Below are positions 1 through 8,928 of a stretch of 62,621 nt of DNA, one piece after another; within the stretch, counting starts at the first letter, position 1; every line of letters begins with the position of its first letter. The notes beneath the pieces are model-generated. The model did not search any database. It saw nothing but the letters and a program-made list of their open reading frames with translations, and had not been told where the DNA came from. A program made the position numbers and the translations under genes. This DNA is from an uncultured Planctomycetaceae bacterium (GTDB taxonomy: Bacteria; Planctomycetota; Planctomycetia; Pirellulales; Thermoguttaceae), in assembly GCA_946408825.1 (NCBI GenBank), contig CAMJTU010000022.1, positions 1 through 62,621 on the forward strand. Reading direction: 5' to 3'.

Positions 1-658
1 GACGGTTGGCGTCACACTGTATGATTTGTACTTTACCTGATTGTTAAATAGCTTGTAGGTCACGACTGCGACTCGAAGCCGCACATGTCGCCCTAGCTCG
101 ATAAAGTATATCGAACCTTTGACGGCGGTCAAGCGGATTTTCCGAGAATTTTAAAAAAAATTTTCCGCCGGCCCGACGCTACCCTAAAATCTGCCTTTCG
201 CGTATCTCGCTTCGTCGAAACTAACGACGTCGTAACTGTCGACGACGCAATTCTATGCGACGTTATAGTTCCCATGAAAGACCTTCCTTTCAAGAATTTC
301 TCAAAAGCTCGACGCCATCTATAATATTCCCCCTTTTCGCCCCTTTCTCGCCCTCGTGACGCCAAAACGTCGGTCGCTTTCTTCCCCGCGTCTTGCAAGT
401 TTCGACCGGCGACGCCGCCGACTCGCAATCTCTTCAAACGATCTAACGCGCCTAACGCCGCTCGTCCCATCGAACGCGTCGCCTTTCTTTTTCCGGTCTT
501 TGTCTTTACTTCTACTTTAATCTCAAGTATAACAGGGGCGCGCTCTTTGGTCATGAACTTTATCGAGCGCACGCTTCGTCGAATCGCGACGCCCCCGCGC
601 GACGACAAGTTGTTTTTGCGATCGTCTCCGTTCTTCGTCCCTTCAAAGGAGTTTCGCT
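1..658. other. Left-edge stretch with no convincing gene
   Basis: No gene is supported here. A minus-strand open frame of 159 codons (608 to 129) exists, but it is strongly basic, has no ribosome-binding site before its possible starts, and resembles no family I know. It is most likely a by-product of the biased composition. The last 15 bases before 659 contain the AAAGGAG ribosome-binding site of the next gene. Confidence 0.5.
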
Positions 659-1609
659 ATGAAACGTTTCGTCCTCGTTTTGCTCTTTGCGGTCGCCCTT
701 CTCGCGCCGCGGCTACTCTTCGCCCAAGCGTCTAACGGCTGGGTTAAATATGAAAATAACCCCGTTCTCGGCGGAGAGTTAGGCGTCTGTTTCGACGTGA
801 CGCTCATTCAAGAGGACGGTCGCTATAAGATGTGGTTCTCATGGCGCGCCAAAGCTTCGATGGGCTATACGGAAAGCGTCGACGGCGTAAATTGGTCCGA
901 GCCGGTCGTCGTCCTCGCGCCGCGCGACAGCGGATGGGAGAAACTCGTTAATCGCAGTAGCGTCGTCCACAAGGGCGACATGTATTACATGTGGTATACG
1001 GGACAGACGGAGAAAACCTCGCAGATCGGATTCGCGACGAGCCGCGACGGGATCCGCTGGGAACGCCAGTCGGACGTCCCCGTCCTCAAAGCGGAGGCCG
1101 AATGGGAAAAGACGTCCGTCATGTGCCCCGACGTCCAGTGGGACGAAGAGGAACAACTCTTCAAGATGCGATATTCGGGCGGGGAACAGTATGAGCCAAA
1201 CGCGATCGGCTATGCGACAAGCCCCGACGGACGGCGCTGGACAAAATACGACGCCAACCCGATCTTCGCCGCCGACCCGAACTCAAAATGGGAACAGCAT
1301 AAGGTCACCGCCGGTCAGATCGTTAAGCGCGGCGAATGGTTCTATATGTTCTATATCGGGTTCGAAAACGAGCACCTGGCGCGTATCGGCGTCGCAAGGT
1401 CAAAGGACGGAATCAATAACTGGGAACGACTCCAAACCAACCCGATCGTCTCCCCCGACCCTGATAGTTGGGACGGCGACGCATGCTATAAGCCCTTCGC
1501 TATCTACGACGAAAAAGAAGATCTCTGGCGCCTATGGTATAACGGTCGCAAAGGAAACGTCGAACAGATCGGTCTCGTCACCAAACAAGGCGAAAACCTC
1601 AACTTCTAA
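659..1609 (+). CDS. Secreted five-bladed beta-propeller glycosidase-like protein
   Basis: This 316-residue protein begins with a clear signal peptide: K2-R3, a hydrophobic stretch, and a likely cleavage after the LFAQA region near residue 24. The mature part repeats a short motif of the form S-x-DG-x-x-W (SVDGVNW, SRDGIRW, SPDGRRW, SKDGINNW), each preceded by a WY/FYM-type strand. This is the usual look of GH43/GH32/GH130-like five-bladed propellers annotated as predicted glycosylases. The start is supported by AAAGGAG about 8 bases upstream. It probably binds or cleaves glycans in the periplasm or outside the cell; substrate and catalytic acids cannot be fixed by eye. The stop codon is followed within three bases by the first palindromic repeat module. 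Confidence 0.8.
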   Translation: MKRFVLVLLFAVALLAPRLLFAQASNGWVKYENNPVLGGELGVCFDVTLIQEDGRYKMWFSWRAKASMGYTESVDGVNWSEPVVVLAPRDSGWEKLVNRSSVVHKGDMYYMWYTGQTEKTSQIGFATSRDGIRWERQSDVPVLKAEAEWEKTSVMCPDVQWDEEEQLFKMRYSGGEQYEPNAIGYATSPDGRRWTKYDANPIFAADPNSKWEQHKVTAGQIVKRGEWFYMFYIGFENEHLARIGVARSKDGINNWERLQTNPIVSPDPDSWDGDACYKPFAIYDEKEDLWRLWYNGRKGNVEQIGLVTKQGENLNF

Positions 1610-1610
1610 C

Positions 1611-2130
1611 CCCAACGCGCGGGCGTTGGATCCCAATATCGCGCCAGAACGCGTTTTCTTACGCATAGCAAACACGGCGCGAAGCGCCAGCCTTCTCGTT
1701 GGTCAGGCGCCCGTTTCTGAATTAATTTGAACCAGACGTCCGCGCAAACGAGCGTTGACGTCTGTGTTCGTGCTAGCGACCGACGGGAGCGGGTATTCAC
1801 GCACGCGCGGAAGCGCGTTACCCTCCGCGGCGAGGTCGCCGCCGCGAAGCGCCAGACTTCCCGTTGGTCAGGCGCCCGCGACGTCGCGGGGGACGATTAC
1901 GCGCTTTGCCCCGCATTCTTACTGACGCCAAGCCCTGCGCGTAACTCCAGCCTTCCCGTTGGTCAGGCGTCTGTTTCTGAATTAACTTGAACCAGACGTC
2001 CGCGCAAACGAGCGTTGACGTCTGTGTTCGTGCTAGCGACCGACGGGAGCGGGTATTCACGCACGCGCGGAAGCGCGTTACCCTCCGCGGCGAGGTCGCC
2101 GCCGCGTAATAAAACCGCCTTCGGCGGGCG
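1611..2130. repeat. Palindromic repeat mosaic R1, with a 160-bp direct duplication
   Basis: This is the largest block of an interspersed repeat family built from short palindromic modules. It opens with a CCAACG-N6-CGTTGG hairpin at 1612-1629. Positions 1688-1846 and 1948-2106 are near-identical direct copies, offset by 260 bp. Each copy runs from the CCGTTGGTCAGGCG-type module, through a hairpin bounded by GACGTC, to a GCGGCG-AGGT-CGCCGC hairpin. Between the copies is a perfect palindrome, CCCGCGACGTCGCGGG. The block ends in ACCGCC-TTC-GGCGGG followed by a T-rich run, which could stop transcription. Apparent open frames here only reflect the repeats. Confidence 0.85.
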
Positions 2131-2424
2131 TCTTTGTTTTGCAACTCTTTGCGAACGATAATATTAGATAAAAACAAAAATAAGAATTATCTCAATAACG
2201 ACTACCGAAATTCAGAGTTACGGCCCGAAATTTGTGAAAAATTGGTTCTCCCATTGACTTCCGTCGACTGTTTTGAACAATGTAGGCGAATTAAGAAGAC
2301 GTCGGAATTCTAATAAAGTAAACGCTGATCTCAAAGGTTTGTTTTTTAGAGAATCCTTTAACGTCTAAAGACATTGACGCGCCATCCGGAAAGCACAATT
2401 CCCCGCTGAAAGCAGAGTTAAATC
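2131..2424. other. AT-richer leader without a gene
   Basis: About 290 bases between repeat R1 and the membrane glycosyltransferase. No coding stretch is seen. A TTGACT hexamer at 2254-2259 has no matching -10 at 17 bases, so no promoter is assigned. Confidence 0.4.
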
Positions 2425-4023
2425 ATGATAGAATTATTCCGCGACAAGACTAGAAACAAGACGGCCGTCCTCAGCGGCGTCGTCTTCTTAGCGTTAGCCT
2501 GTCTGTATCGTTGGACCAATCTAATGTTCACTCATGATTCGCTGTTGATCGTGCGGAACGATTATGAATGGCAGACGTCTCTCGGACGGTTTCTGAACGT
2601 CGTCTATCTATCGCTTCGTCGCGAAGTTATGCCGCCGATGATAGCGGGCCTTTTCGGCGGATTCTTTTTGATCGTCGCGGTAATCTTGTGTATTCACATT
2701 CTCGACATTAAACGTCGTTCTTCTGTCATACTTTGCGCCGGACTGCTCGTTACTTTTGAAACAATCGCCTTTGTCAACGCGGGTTTTATACTCTCCTTCG
2801 AAATCGACATGCTGGCGTTGCTATACGCTTCCCTCGCGGCGTGGCTTTTGACCCGGGCTCGGAGTCGGCTACGGTTTCCGCTTGCCGTTTTCTTCATCGT
2901 CTGTTCCCTTGCGCACTTTCAAAGCTACGTTGAAGTCACAATCGTTCTCGTCATGCTCGCGCTTTACCGCGATCTTTTGGAAGAGAAAAAACCTTCGGAC
3001 GTTTTTCGCACGGGAGTCGGCGCCGTCCTGACGCTTCTCGTCGCGGGACTGTGCTATTATGTAACGCTTCACATCGTCTGGAGCACGACCGGCATTTGGC
3101 CGAAGCCCACCTACAACAGTCTGTTAAATATGGGCAAAATCACAGAGTCCCCTCTCGCCGATCATTTGGCAAAGACTTGGCTGTTCTTTTTTCAGTATTT
3201 GTCGAGACCGTCCACACTGAACTCGCGTCCTTCCGGCGTGATTCATCTGCTTCTTGGCGTCTATATTCTAGCGCAGACCGCCGTGCTGGTCCGCAAAAAG
3301 CGCCTTAGCGGAAAAGCCGTCGCGTTACTGCTGTTATTGATCGTCCTTTTTCCCCTAGGCGGCAACTGCGTCTTCCTTCTCTCGAACGGGCTGAAGCATA
3401 CGTTGATGATCTACTCGTTTGTATTCTTTGACGTCTGGGCCCTGATGTTGTGCGACATAGCTCGGGAAAATAAGGAGTCGCAGGCGGAGTCCTCTACTGC
3501 AAGCGTCTCTGAATCCAAAGTATCGCTGAAAGAATACGTCGTTCCCGTCCTTTGCGGCATGCTGATACTAAACCGCGTTCTATTCGCAAACGCTCTTTAT
3601 CTGAATGTCGACCTATTAAACAGGGCGACCTTGTCTTTCATGACGCGGATGGTCGACAGAATGGAACGGACGCCAGGGTACAAAATCGGGGAAACGCCCG
3701 TCATAATCGTCGGTCACATTCGTGAAAACCCCTATATACGTCCATTGAAAGATTTCGGCAGATTGCACAACGACTTTTTGGGGAATCAGAGCCTCGACAT
3801 TACGTTTCCTGAAACCTATAAAAACTATTTCGATTATGTCCTTAATTACCCCGTCCAATTAGTCTTAAGAGAGGAGATGACGGAATGTCTGGAGAATTTA
3901 GACGTCGAGGCGATTCATAATATGCCCATTTTCCCCGAACAAGGGGGCGTCGCTTTAATAGACGGGGTCCTCGTCGTCAAGCTCTCCGAAAATATCGAGG
4001 TCACCGAAGACGTCGATTGGTAA
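2425..4023 (+). CDS. GtrII-like membrane glucosyltransferase
   Basis: A 532-residue integral membrane protein with about ten hydrophobic segments between residues 15 and 400. The N-terminal part, with an early THDSLL element and a following GRFLN motif, resembles the GtrII family of phage-type O-antigen glucosyltransferases that move a lipid-linked sugar onto lipopolysaccharide at the periplasmic face. The C-terminal 100 residues are soluble. The gene converges with the GT2 gene at 4073-5182, leaving only 49 bases between them. The ATG at 2425 lacks a strong ribosome-binding site. The family call rests on overall pattern and would need a profile search. Confidence 0.6.
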   Translation: MIELFRDKTRNKTAVLSGVVFLALACLYRWTNLMFTHDSLLIVRNDYEWQTSLGRFLNVVYLSLRREVMPPMIAGLFGGFFLIVAVILCIHILDIKRRSSVILCAGLLVTFETIAFVNAGFILSFEIDMLALLYASLAAWLLTRARSRLRFPLAVFFIVCSLAHFQSYVEVTIVLVMLALYRDLLEEKKPSDVFRTGVGAVLTLLVAGLCYYVTLHIVWSTTGIWPKPTYNSLLNMGKITESPLADHLAKTWLFFFQYLSRPSTLNSRPSGVIHLLLGVYILAQTAVLVRKKRLSGKAVALLLLLIVLFPLGGNCVFLLSNGLKHTLMIYSFVFFDVWALMLCDIARENKESQAESSTASVSESKVSLKEYVVPVLCGMLILNRVLFANALYLNVDLLNRATLSFMTRMVDRMERTPGYKIGETPVIIVGHIRENPYIRPLKDFGRLHNDFLGNQSLDITFPETYKNYFDYVLNYPVQLVLREEMTECLENLDVEAIHNMPIFPEQGGVALIDGVLVVKLSENIEVTEDVDW

Positions 4024-4072
4024 AAACGGACAACTAACTGTTTAAACGATAGAACCGTCGAAGACGTCGCCG

Positions 4073-5182
4073 TCAAAGATATCTTACGCACGCGACGCGG
4101 CGCAGGATCTTCAGCATGATTTTTCGCCACGCTTTCGCTAGGACCGAGCCGCGCGCGTCTAAAAGCTCCGCCGCGTATAATCGGTCGGCAAACTGAAGCA
4201 GGAGGTCGCGGTCTTTTCTGTAGCTTTCCTTCACGACCGACGTTTCGAAGGCGTCGGCCATTTTTCGGATAAAATCGGGGTAGTCGTCGATTTCCCCTCT
4301 AAGGATTTCGACGGCTTGCTCGAGGGTCAATCCGTGTTTCCACTGATATCTGCGCAAACGTCGGAGGGCGGCCTTGTGAAGAAGAAAGTAGAAAGACGCA
4401 AAGCGTTCGCTCAGATATCGGCAGTCTTCGCAAGATTCGTAATAACGTCGAAGTTCTTCGACCAGAAAATGACTCGAACGAATCATCAGCGTCCTGACGC
4501 GACTCTCCGAAACTGAATTGACGAGTCCTTTCCGATACGAATACAAGACGTCGGGGATCGCCAGAATCTTTGAGATATGCGCTATGTAACAGTAGTTAAA
4601 GTACATATCTTCGGGATAGGTCACGCGATTCGCGGGAAAACGAACGCGCCAACGTTCGATGACGTCTCGCCGAAACACCCTATTCCAAGGTTCCCAGCGT
4701 ATCGCGCGACAACGGAACGAGCCCGTCAAAAACGCGAACCGCTCCTCCTCCGTCGTCAGGACGATTTCTCGTTCCGTCTTCGGCGTCTCTTTATGCGCCG
4801 CGTCAAGAAAATCCTCTTTCGGAAACGTTTTAAAGCCGAAGACCGCCAGCTCGTATCCCTCTTCGAGAATCGGCGTCGTTTTCGCCAGTAAGGTCGGTTC
4901 GAGAACGTCGTCGCTGTCGGCGATATAAACATAGTCGCCGGAGGCGACGTCGAGCCCGGCGTTTCTCGCCACAGACTGGCCCCCGTTCTCCTGATGGATC
5001 GCGACGATCCTAGCGTCCCTCGCCGCGTATTCGTCGACGATCTCGCCGCTCGCGTCGGAACTGCCGTCGTTCACAAGAATCAGCTCAAAGTCTTGAAAGG
5101 TTTGATTCAAAACGCTTTCAATCATCTCGCGCAGATACGCGGCGCTGTTATAAACCGGCGCTATGACGCTGACTTTGGGCAT
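4073..5182 (-). CDS. GT2 family glycosyltransferase
   Basis: A 369-residue GT-A glycosyltransferase. The N-terminus reads VSVIAPVYN and is followed by the nucleotide-sugar elements NDGSSD (about 38-43) and the metal-binding D89-S-D-D92. The fold ends near residue 220, and the C-terminal 150 residues are a helical, basic tail. It probably adds a sugar to a cell-surface glycan at the inner membrane; donor and acceptor are unknown. The start is supported by AAGGAG about 9 bases upstream. It is divergent from the Fic gene and convergent with the GtrII-like gene, so it seems to be transcribed alone. Confidence 0.85.
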   Translation of the reverse strand: MPKVSVIAPVYNSAAYLREMIESVLNQTFQDFELILVNDGSSDASGEIVDEYAARDARIVAIHQENGGQSVARNAGLDVASGDYVYIADSDDVLEPTLLAKTTPILEEGYELAVFGFKTFPKEDFLDAAHKETPKTEREIVLTTEEERFAFLTGSFRCRAIRWEPWNRVFRRDVIERWRVRFPANRVTYPEDMYFNYCYIAHISKILAIPDVLYSYRKGLVNSVSESRVRTLMIRSSHFLVEELRRYYESCEDCRYLSERFASFYFLLHKAALRRLRRYQWKHGLTLEQAVEILRGEIDDYPDFIRKMADAFETSVVKESYRKDRDLLLQFADRLYAAELLDARGSVLAKAWRKIMLKILRRVACVRYL

Positions 5183-5460
5183 GACTCGTTTTCTCCTTGA
5201 CGTCGCGATTCAACGCCGTCCCCTAACTCTTTGTCCAGATAGTATAAAACGTTTGGAAGCCCTTTCAAGCGCGCCCTGAGTCTGACGTTTTGAAGAAGCG
5301 TTAGTTCTTTCAAAGCGAACACGCAAAAATCGCCGTCGTATAGGAACGAACCAAATTCGAGGTGGAAACGACGCTGAACTCGCGTATAATAAGATTGGAT
5401 TTGACGAAACGCGCCGGCGCTGAAACGGAGGTTTTGTCATAACAAAAGGAGCATTGAAAT

Positions 5461-6597
5461 ATGGACGACAAGGAAAACGAGGCCCCCCACATTAGCGACA
5501 AGCGAGAAGACCCCTTTGCTCAATACTATGTTTTAGGGGAACCGAGCAAAGCGGAAAAGGCGTGCGCGTGGGGAACGGCGATCGGTCTACAGGACGTCGA
5601 TATGCTCCAGCCCTCCGAGTATCTTCTTAATACGGCGAAAGATCATATCGAAGGCGCTATCAGTATTGAGGAAGCCAGAAAGCGAATCGAAAGCTATTAC
5701 AAAGAATGCGGTCGTCACTCGCCGGAAAGAACAGAAGAAGCGGACAAGGTTTCCGTCAGAATCGCGGAGGTTTTGTCGGAAAACTCCTTCGTATTCTCCC
5801 CTGCTCAGTATATTTCTATTCATAGGCGCCTTTTTCAAGACGTTTATCCTCATGCGGGCAGAATTCGAGATTATAACGTCTCCAAGAAGGAATGGTTCCT
5901 TGACGGCGCGTCCGTCATATACGGCGGCGCCGCCGAACTTCGAGATACCCTAGATTACGACTTTCGGACAGAACAAGAGTTCGATTATACGAACTTATCA
6001 ATGACCGAAATCATAAGACGCCTCGCCCGTTTTATATCAAGGCTATGGCAGATTCATATTTTTGAAGAAGGCAATACTCGCGCGACCGCCGTGTTTTTCA
6101 TTAAATACGTCCGTTCGCTGGGCTTTCACGCGACAAACGACGTCTTTGCAAAGAACGCTTGGTATTTTCGTAACGCGCTCGTAAGAGCAAATTACTCGGA
6201 TCTCCAAGCTGGAATCCGCGAAGACTTGTCCTATCTTGAAATCTTCCTGCGTAATCTGCTAATGGGGGAAAATCACGAACTTAAGAATAGACGACTTCAT
6301 ATCGCGTGGAAAGATTCAGACGCCCCGGACAAGAAACCGCACATTGAACAGCACATTGAAGAAAACAACCTTTTAAAAATTCTCGACGCTAATGCGACCT
6401 CGGCGAAAACCAAAGCCAATATCATAAGGCTGTATAAGGAATTCGGAAAAGAAAAGATATTCGGACGCGGAGACGTTATGAAAGTTCTGGGGCTTACCGA
6501 GCGACCGGCGACCGCTTTGCTCGGCAAGGCGTATGAACTTGAGCTCACGGAGCGGATAACCGGCACGGGAAAGGGAAAATACCGGTTTATCGTTTGA
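5461..6597 (+). CDS. Fic domain AMP-transferase with C-terminal winged helix
   Basis: This 378-residue Fic protein carries the catalytic loop HIFEEGNTR at residues 199-207, a variant of HPFxxGNxR that keeps the essential histidine, the acidic residue, the GN pair and the final arginine. Fic enzymes usually move AMP from ATP to a hydroxyl on a target protein. Residues 110-145 form the family's usual start (SIHRRLFQDVYPHAGRIR). The last 70 residues look like a winged helix (DVMKVLGLTERPATALL), often seen in regulatory Fic proteins. No clear inhibitory S/TxxxE(G/N) motif was found. The start is backed by AAAGGAG, with a TATAAT at 5385-5390. The phosphatase at 6634 follows 36 bases later and may be co-transcribed. 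Confidence 0.88.
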   Translation: MDDKENEAPHISDKREDPFAQYYVLGEPSKAEKACAWGTAIGLQDVDMLQPSEYLLNTAKDHIEGAISIEEARKRIESYYKECGRHSPERTEEADKVSVRIAEVLSENSFVFSPAQYISIHRRLFQDVYPHAGRIRDYNVSKKEWFLDGASVIYGGAAELRDTLDYDFRTEQEFDYTNLSMTEIIRRLARFISRLWQIHIFEEGNTRATAVFFIKYVRSLGFHATNDVFAKNAWYFRNALVRANYSDLQAGIREDLSYLEIFLRNLLMGENHELKNRRLHIAWKDSDAPDKKPHIEQHIEENNLLKILDANATSAKTKANIIRLYKEFGKEKIFGRGDVMKVLGLTERPATALLGKAYELELTERITGTGKGKYRFIV

Positions 6598-6633
6598 ACC
6601 GTTACAAAACGCCAAGATCAGAGGATATAAAAA

Positions 6634-7104
6634 TTGATCAAGATACTGTTTGTTTGTCACGGCAACATCTGCCGCAGTCCGATGGCGGAGTTTGTGATGA
6701 AGCGCAAGGTCGAAGACGCCGGGGTCGCGGATCAGTTTGAAATCGCGTCCGCCGCGACGAGTACGGAGGAACTCGGCTCGCCCGTCTATCCTGGAACGCG
6801 GCGGCTCCTCGAACGCCAAGGGATCGACTGCAGCGCCAAGCGCGCCCGGCAGATGAATCGGGACGACTACGACCGCTATGATCTGCTCGTCGGCATGGAT
6901 CGTGAAAACATACGCAATATGCGTCGGATCGTCGGCGAGGATCCGAAAGGAAAGATCCGGATGCTGCTGAGCTTTACCGACGACCATAAGGGCGAAATAT
7001 CCGACCCGTGGTATCACAACGATTTCGACCAAACTTGGAAAGAAGTCAACCTCGGATGCGACGCGCTCCTCAAATATTGTCTTGAAAATCATTGGGACGA
7101 CTGA
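6634..7104 (+). CDS. Low-molecular-weight protein tyrosine phosphatase
   Basis: A 156-residue phosphatase with the P-loop C8-HGNIC-R14-S15 near the N-terminus and the catalytic acid in the SDPWY segment (D124), both typical of the LMW-PTP family. It would remove phosphate from tyrosines. In many bacteria such enzymes control capsule or exopolysaccharide tyrosine kinases, which fits the polysaccharide genes nearby, though no kinase is seen here. The start is a TTG, with AGAGGA about 10 bases upstream. Because it lies only 36 bases after the Fic gene, the two may form an operon of post-translational modifiers. Confidence 0.92.
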   Translation: MIKILFVCHGNICRSPMAEFVMKRKVEDAGVADQFEIASAATSTEELGSPVYPGTRRLLERQGIDCSAKRARQMNRDDYDRYDLLVGMDRENIRNMRRIVGEDPKGKIRMLLSFTDDHKGEISDPWYHNDFDQTWKEVNLGCDALLKYCLENHWDD

Positions 7105-7457
7105 TCGCAACGTCTTTATTCGTAGCTTGTTCCACAAATCAACGTCGGAGTCTGACCGAGTCGCGAGACGCTAAAAAAATTTTTTCGGAAAAAAGACTCG
7201 GGGAAAAACGAGGCGCGACGCCGTCGCGCGCAATTTAACGACGTTCCGACGCGACGATCTCGATAAGCGTCCGCGTTTCCCTCGGAAAATCGCCGAGTGA
7301 AATACGAACAAAAAAATTTGTTCAGATTGTCCTATCCATGTCCTTTCTGAATTTGACAACTTTTCGTTTTCTTCCGATAATATATGCGTCTTAATTGACG
7401 TTACAAAGAGACGCCGCGCCGCCGAAGGCGCCGTCTTGATCGAAAGCCCGCTTTACG
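7105..7457. other. Intergenic stretch carrying one promoter
   Basis: No gene is supported. A poly-A/poly-T symmetric patch near 7172-7195 could form a weak hairpin after the phosphatase gene. The main feature is the promoter at 7353-7381. Confidence 0.5.
7353..7381 (+). promoter_or_regulatory. Sigma70-type promoter for the J-like/HIRAN operon
   Basis: TTGACA at 7353-7358, a 17-base spacer, then GATAAT at 7376-7381. It lies 77 bases before the start codon at 7458 and faces the pair of genes at 7458-8617. Confidence 0.75.
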
Positions 7458-8240
7458 ATGCAAGAGATTGTCAAAGTTCAAAAGGCGTCCTACGCCAAAT
7501 ATGAAGAGTTGCTGCTACAAAAAAGCGCCTTGAAAAAGGAGGCGCTCATTTGGGAGCAAAAATACGTTCGCGTGTTCGGCGAGCTGATTATCGAAATTTT
7601 TAACGAAAAAATCAAATGCGTTAAAAAGAAAAAGGCGATCTCGTTTTGCCAAGTCGCCATTAATCGAGGACGCGCCGTTACCAAAGAGGATATTGAAAAA
7701 TGCGTCGAGAAAGAATCGAGAAAATATCAGAAAACCCTCGACTCGATGATCGAAGAGCATAAGGCGGCGAAAGCTGCCGGAAGCGTCACGGAACTCGAAC
7801 TTCTGACGATCAAAAAGATTTATCACAAGCTGACCAAGCTGATTCACCCGGACTTAAACCCGAACTTCGCCGATAACGAGAAACTTCAAGAACTATGGTC
7901 ACAAATCGTCGTCGCTTACAACGGCAACGATTTGAAATCGCTGCAGGAATTGGAAAATCTCGTCGCAAAAGCGCTTGAACAATCTGGTCAAAACGTAGAG
8001 AAAATCGAGATTCTCGATATCGAAAAGAAAATTGCCGACGTTGAAGAGGAAATCAAAACTGTTAGAGAAACCGACCCATATCAGTATAAATACTTACTCC
8101 TCGATCCAGACGCTGTCGCCGAGAAGAAAAAACAGTTGGAAGAAGAACTCAGACAGTACAAAGAACACGCGAATCAGTTGGATCAAATTTTAAAAGGCAT
8201 GTTAGAAGACGGAGTTCCGATCATATGGGAGACGAACTGA
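7458..8240 (+). CDS. Coiled-coil protein with J-domain-like HPD segment
   Basis: A 260-residue soluble protein. The middle section reads KIYHKLTKLIHPDLNP and is followed by a helix with LQELWSQIVVAYNGNDLKSL. This matches helices II-IV of a J domain, with the HPD tripeptide that stimulates Hsp70 ATPase. The flanks are helical and charged, with likely coiled coils at residues 1-60 and 185-245. It lacks the zinc-finger and substrate-binding parts of DnaJ, so it is an adaptor-like protein rather than the housekeeping chaperone. It overlaps the HIRAN gene by 16 bases, implying translational coupling. No strong ribosome-binding site is visible before the ATG. Confidence 0.7.
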   Translation: MQEIVKVQKASYAKYEELLLQKSALKKEALIWEQKYVRVFGELIIEIFNEKIKCVKKKKAISFCQVAINRGRAVTKEDIEKCVEKESRKYQKTLDSMIEEHKAAKAAGSVTELELLTIKKIYHKLTKLIHPDLNPNFADNEKLQELWSQIVVAYNGNDLKSLQELENLVAKALEQSGQNVEKIEILDIEKKIADVEEEIKTVRETDPYQYKYLLLDPDAVAEKKKQLEEELRQYKEHANQLDQILKGMLEDGVPIIWETN

Positions 8241-8617
8241 TTGAATTTAACGAGGACGCCGTCGCTGTCGTCGAATCTCATAATCTCGCGGAGATCGTCA
8301 AACCGTTTGTCCGCGAGATATGGCTTTTCGATTCTCACGTCGCGGGAACAACTCATTTAGACGATCAATCGGTTCTAGAGACGATTGCCGTCGGCGACGT
8401 GTTGATCCTCCGACGCGAGGACAATCGGCACGATTCCAACGCGATTCTGGTTCTCAATCGTAAAAAGCAGAAACTAGGCTACGTCCCCAAAAAGGACAAC
8501 GCCGTTTTTGCGAGATTAATGGACGCGGGCAAACTCCTCCAAGCGAAGGTCGCGGAAATCGAGCATAGAAAGAACTACACGCTGATTAAAATCGGCGTCT
8601 ATTTGATCGACCTATAA
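8225..8617 (+). CDS. HIRAN domain protein
   Basis: A 130-residue protein almost entirely made of a HIRAN domain: VAGTTHLD, then GDVLILRREDNRHDSNAILV, then KLGYVPKKDNAVFARLMDAGK. HIRAN domains bind DNA ends (3-prime ends in the eukaryotic HLTF protein) and occur alone in many bacteria with unknown roles. The start lies inside the J-like gene, with GGAG about 10 bases upstream. The tight overlap suggests that the two products act together, perhaps placing an Hsp70 partner at damaged or processed DNA; that role is inference only. Confidence 0.85.
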   Translation: MGDELIEFNEDAVAVVESHNLAEIVKPFVREIWLFDSHVAGTTHLDDQSVLETIAVGDVLILRREDNRHDSNAILVLNRKKQKLGYVPKKDNAVFARLMDAGKLLQAKVAEIEHRKNYTLIKIGVYLIDL

Positions 8618-8928
8618 CGACCGTTCGACGCCGCTAAAGAAGGAGACGCGACGCGTTCTTTCGTCGGTTTCACAACAGCAAAGGAATCTGCGAGCCGACG
8701 TTTCTCGATGGATTTTTTTCGTCGATTTTGCCAAAAAAAATAATTATCGGAGAAAATTCAACCCTCTTGTATAATACCAAACGTCGTTGAAACCAATCGA
8801 CGAAAACGAACGACTACGGACGACGGTCCACGTTGTTGCGACAACATTTAAACCTTCTCGGCGTCGGAACGACGGCGATTGCGCCTCGCTCAAATACGGC
8901 GTCGAATCATTAAGAGGAGACTTTCGCT
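8618..8928. other. Intergenic stretch with a TATAAT element
   Basis: No gene is supported. A TATAAT at 8770-8775, preceded by TTG, is a possible -10 for the von Willebrand gene pair, but no good -35 lies 17 bases upstream. The ribosome-binding site AGAGGAG sits just before 8929. Confidence 0.4.

Noticed and set aside
129..608. 159-codon minus-strand frame at the left edge
   Set aside because: Very basic, no ribosome-binding site, no family resemblance; best explained by composition.
1688..2106. Insertion sequence ends as the cause of the direct duplication
   Set aside because: No transposase frame lies between the copies, and the unit is made of the same modules found elsewhere.
6373..7137. 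254-codon minus-strand frame opposite the phosphatase
   Set aside because: Antisense to the fic end and the phosphatase gene, with no start signal.
7458..8240. Housekeeping DnaJ chaperone
   Set aside because: Only the HPD-containing helices are present; the glycine-rich, zinc-finger and C-terminal domains are absent.
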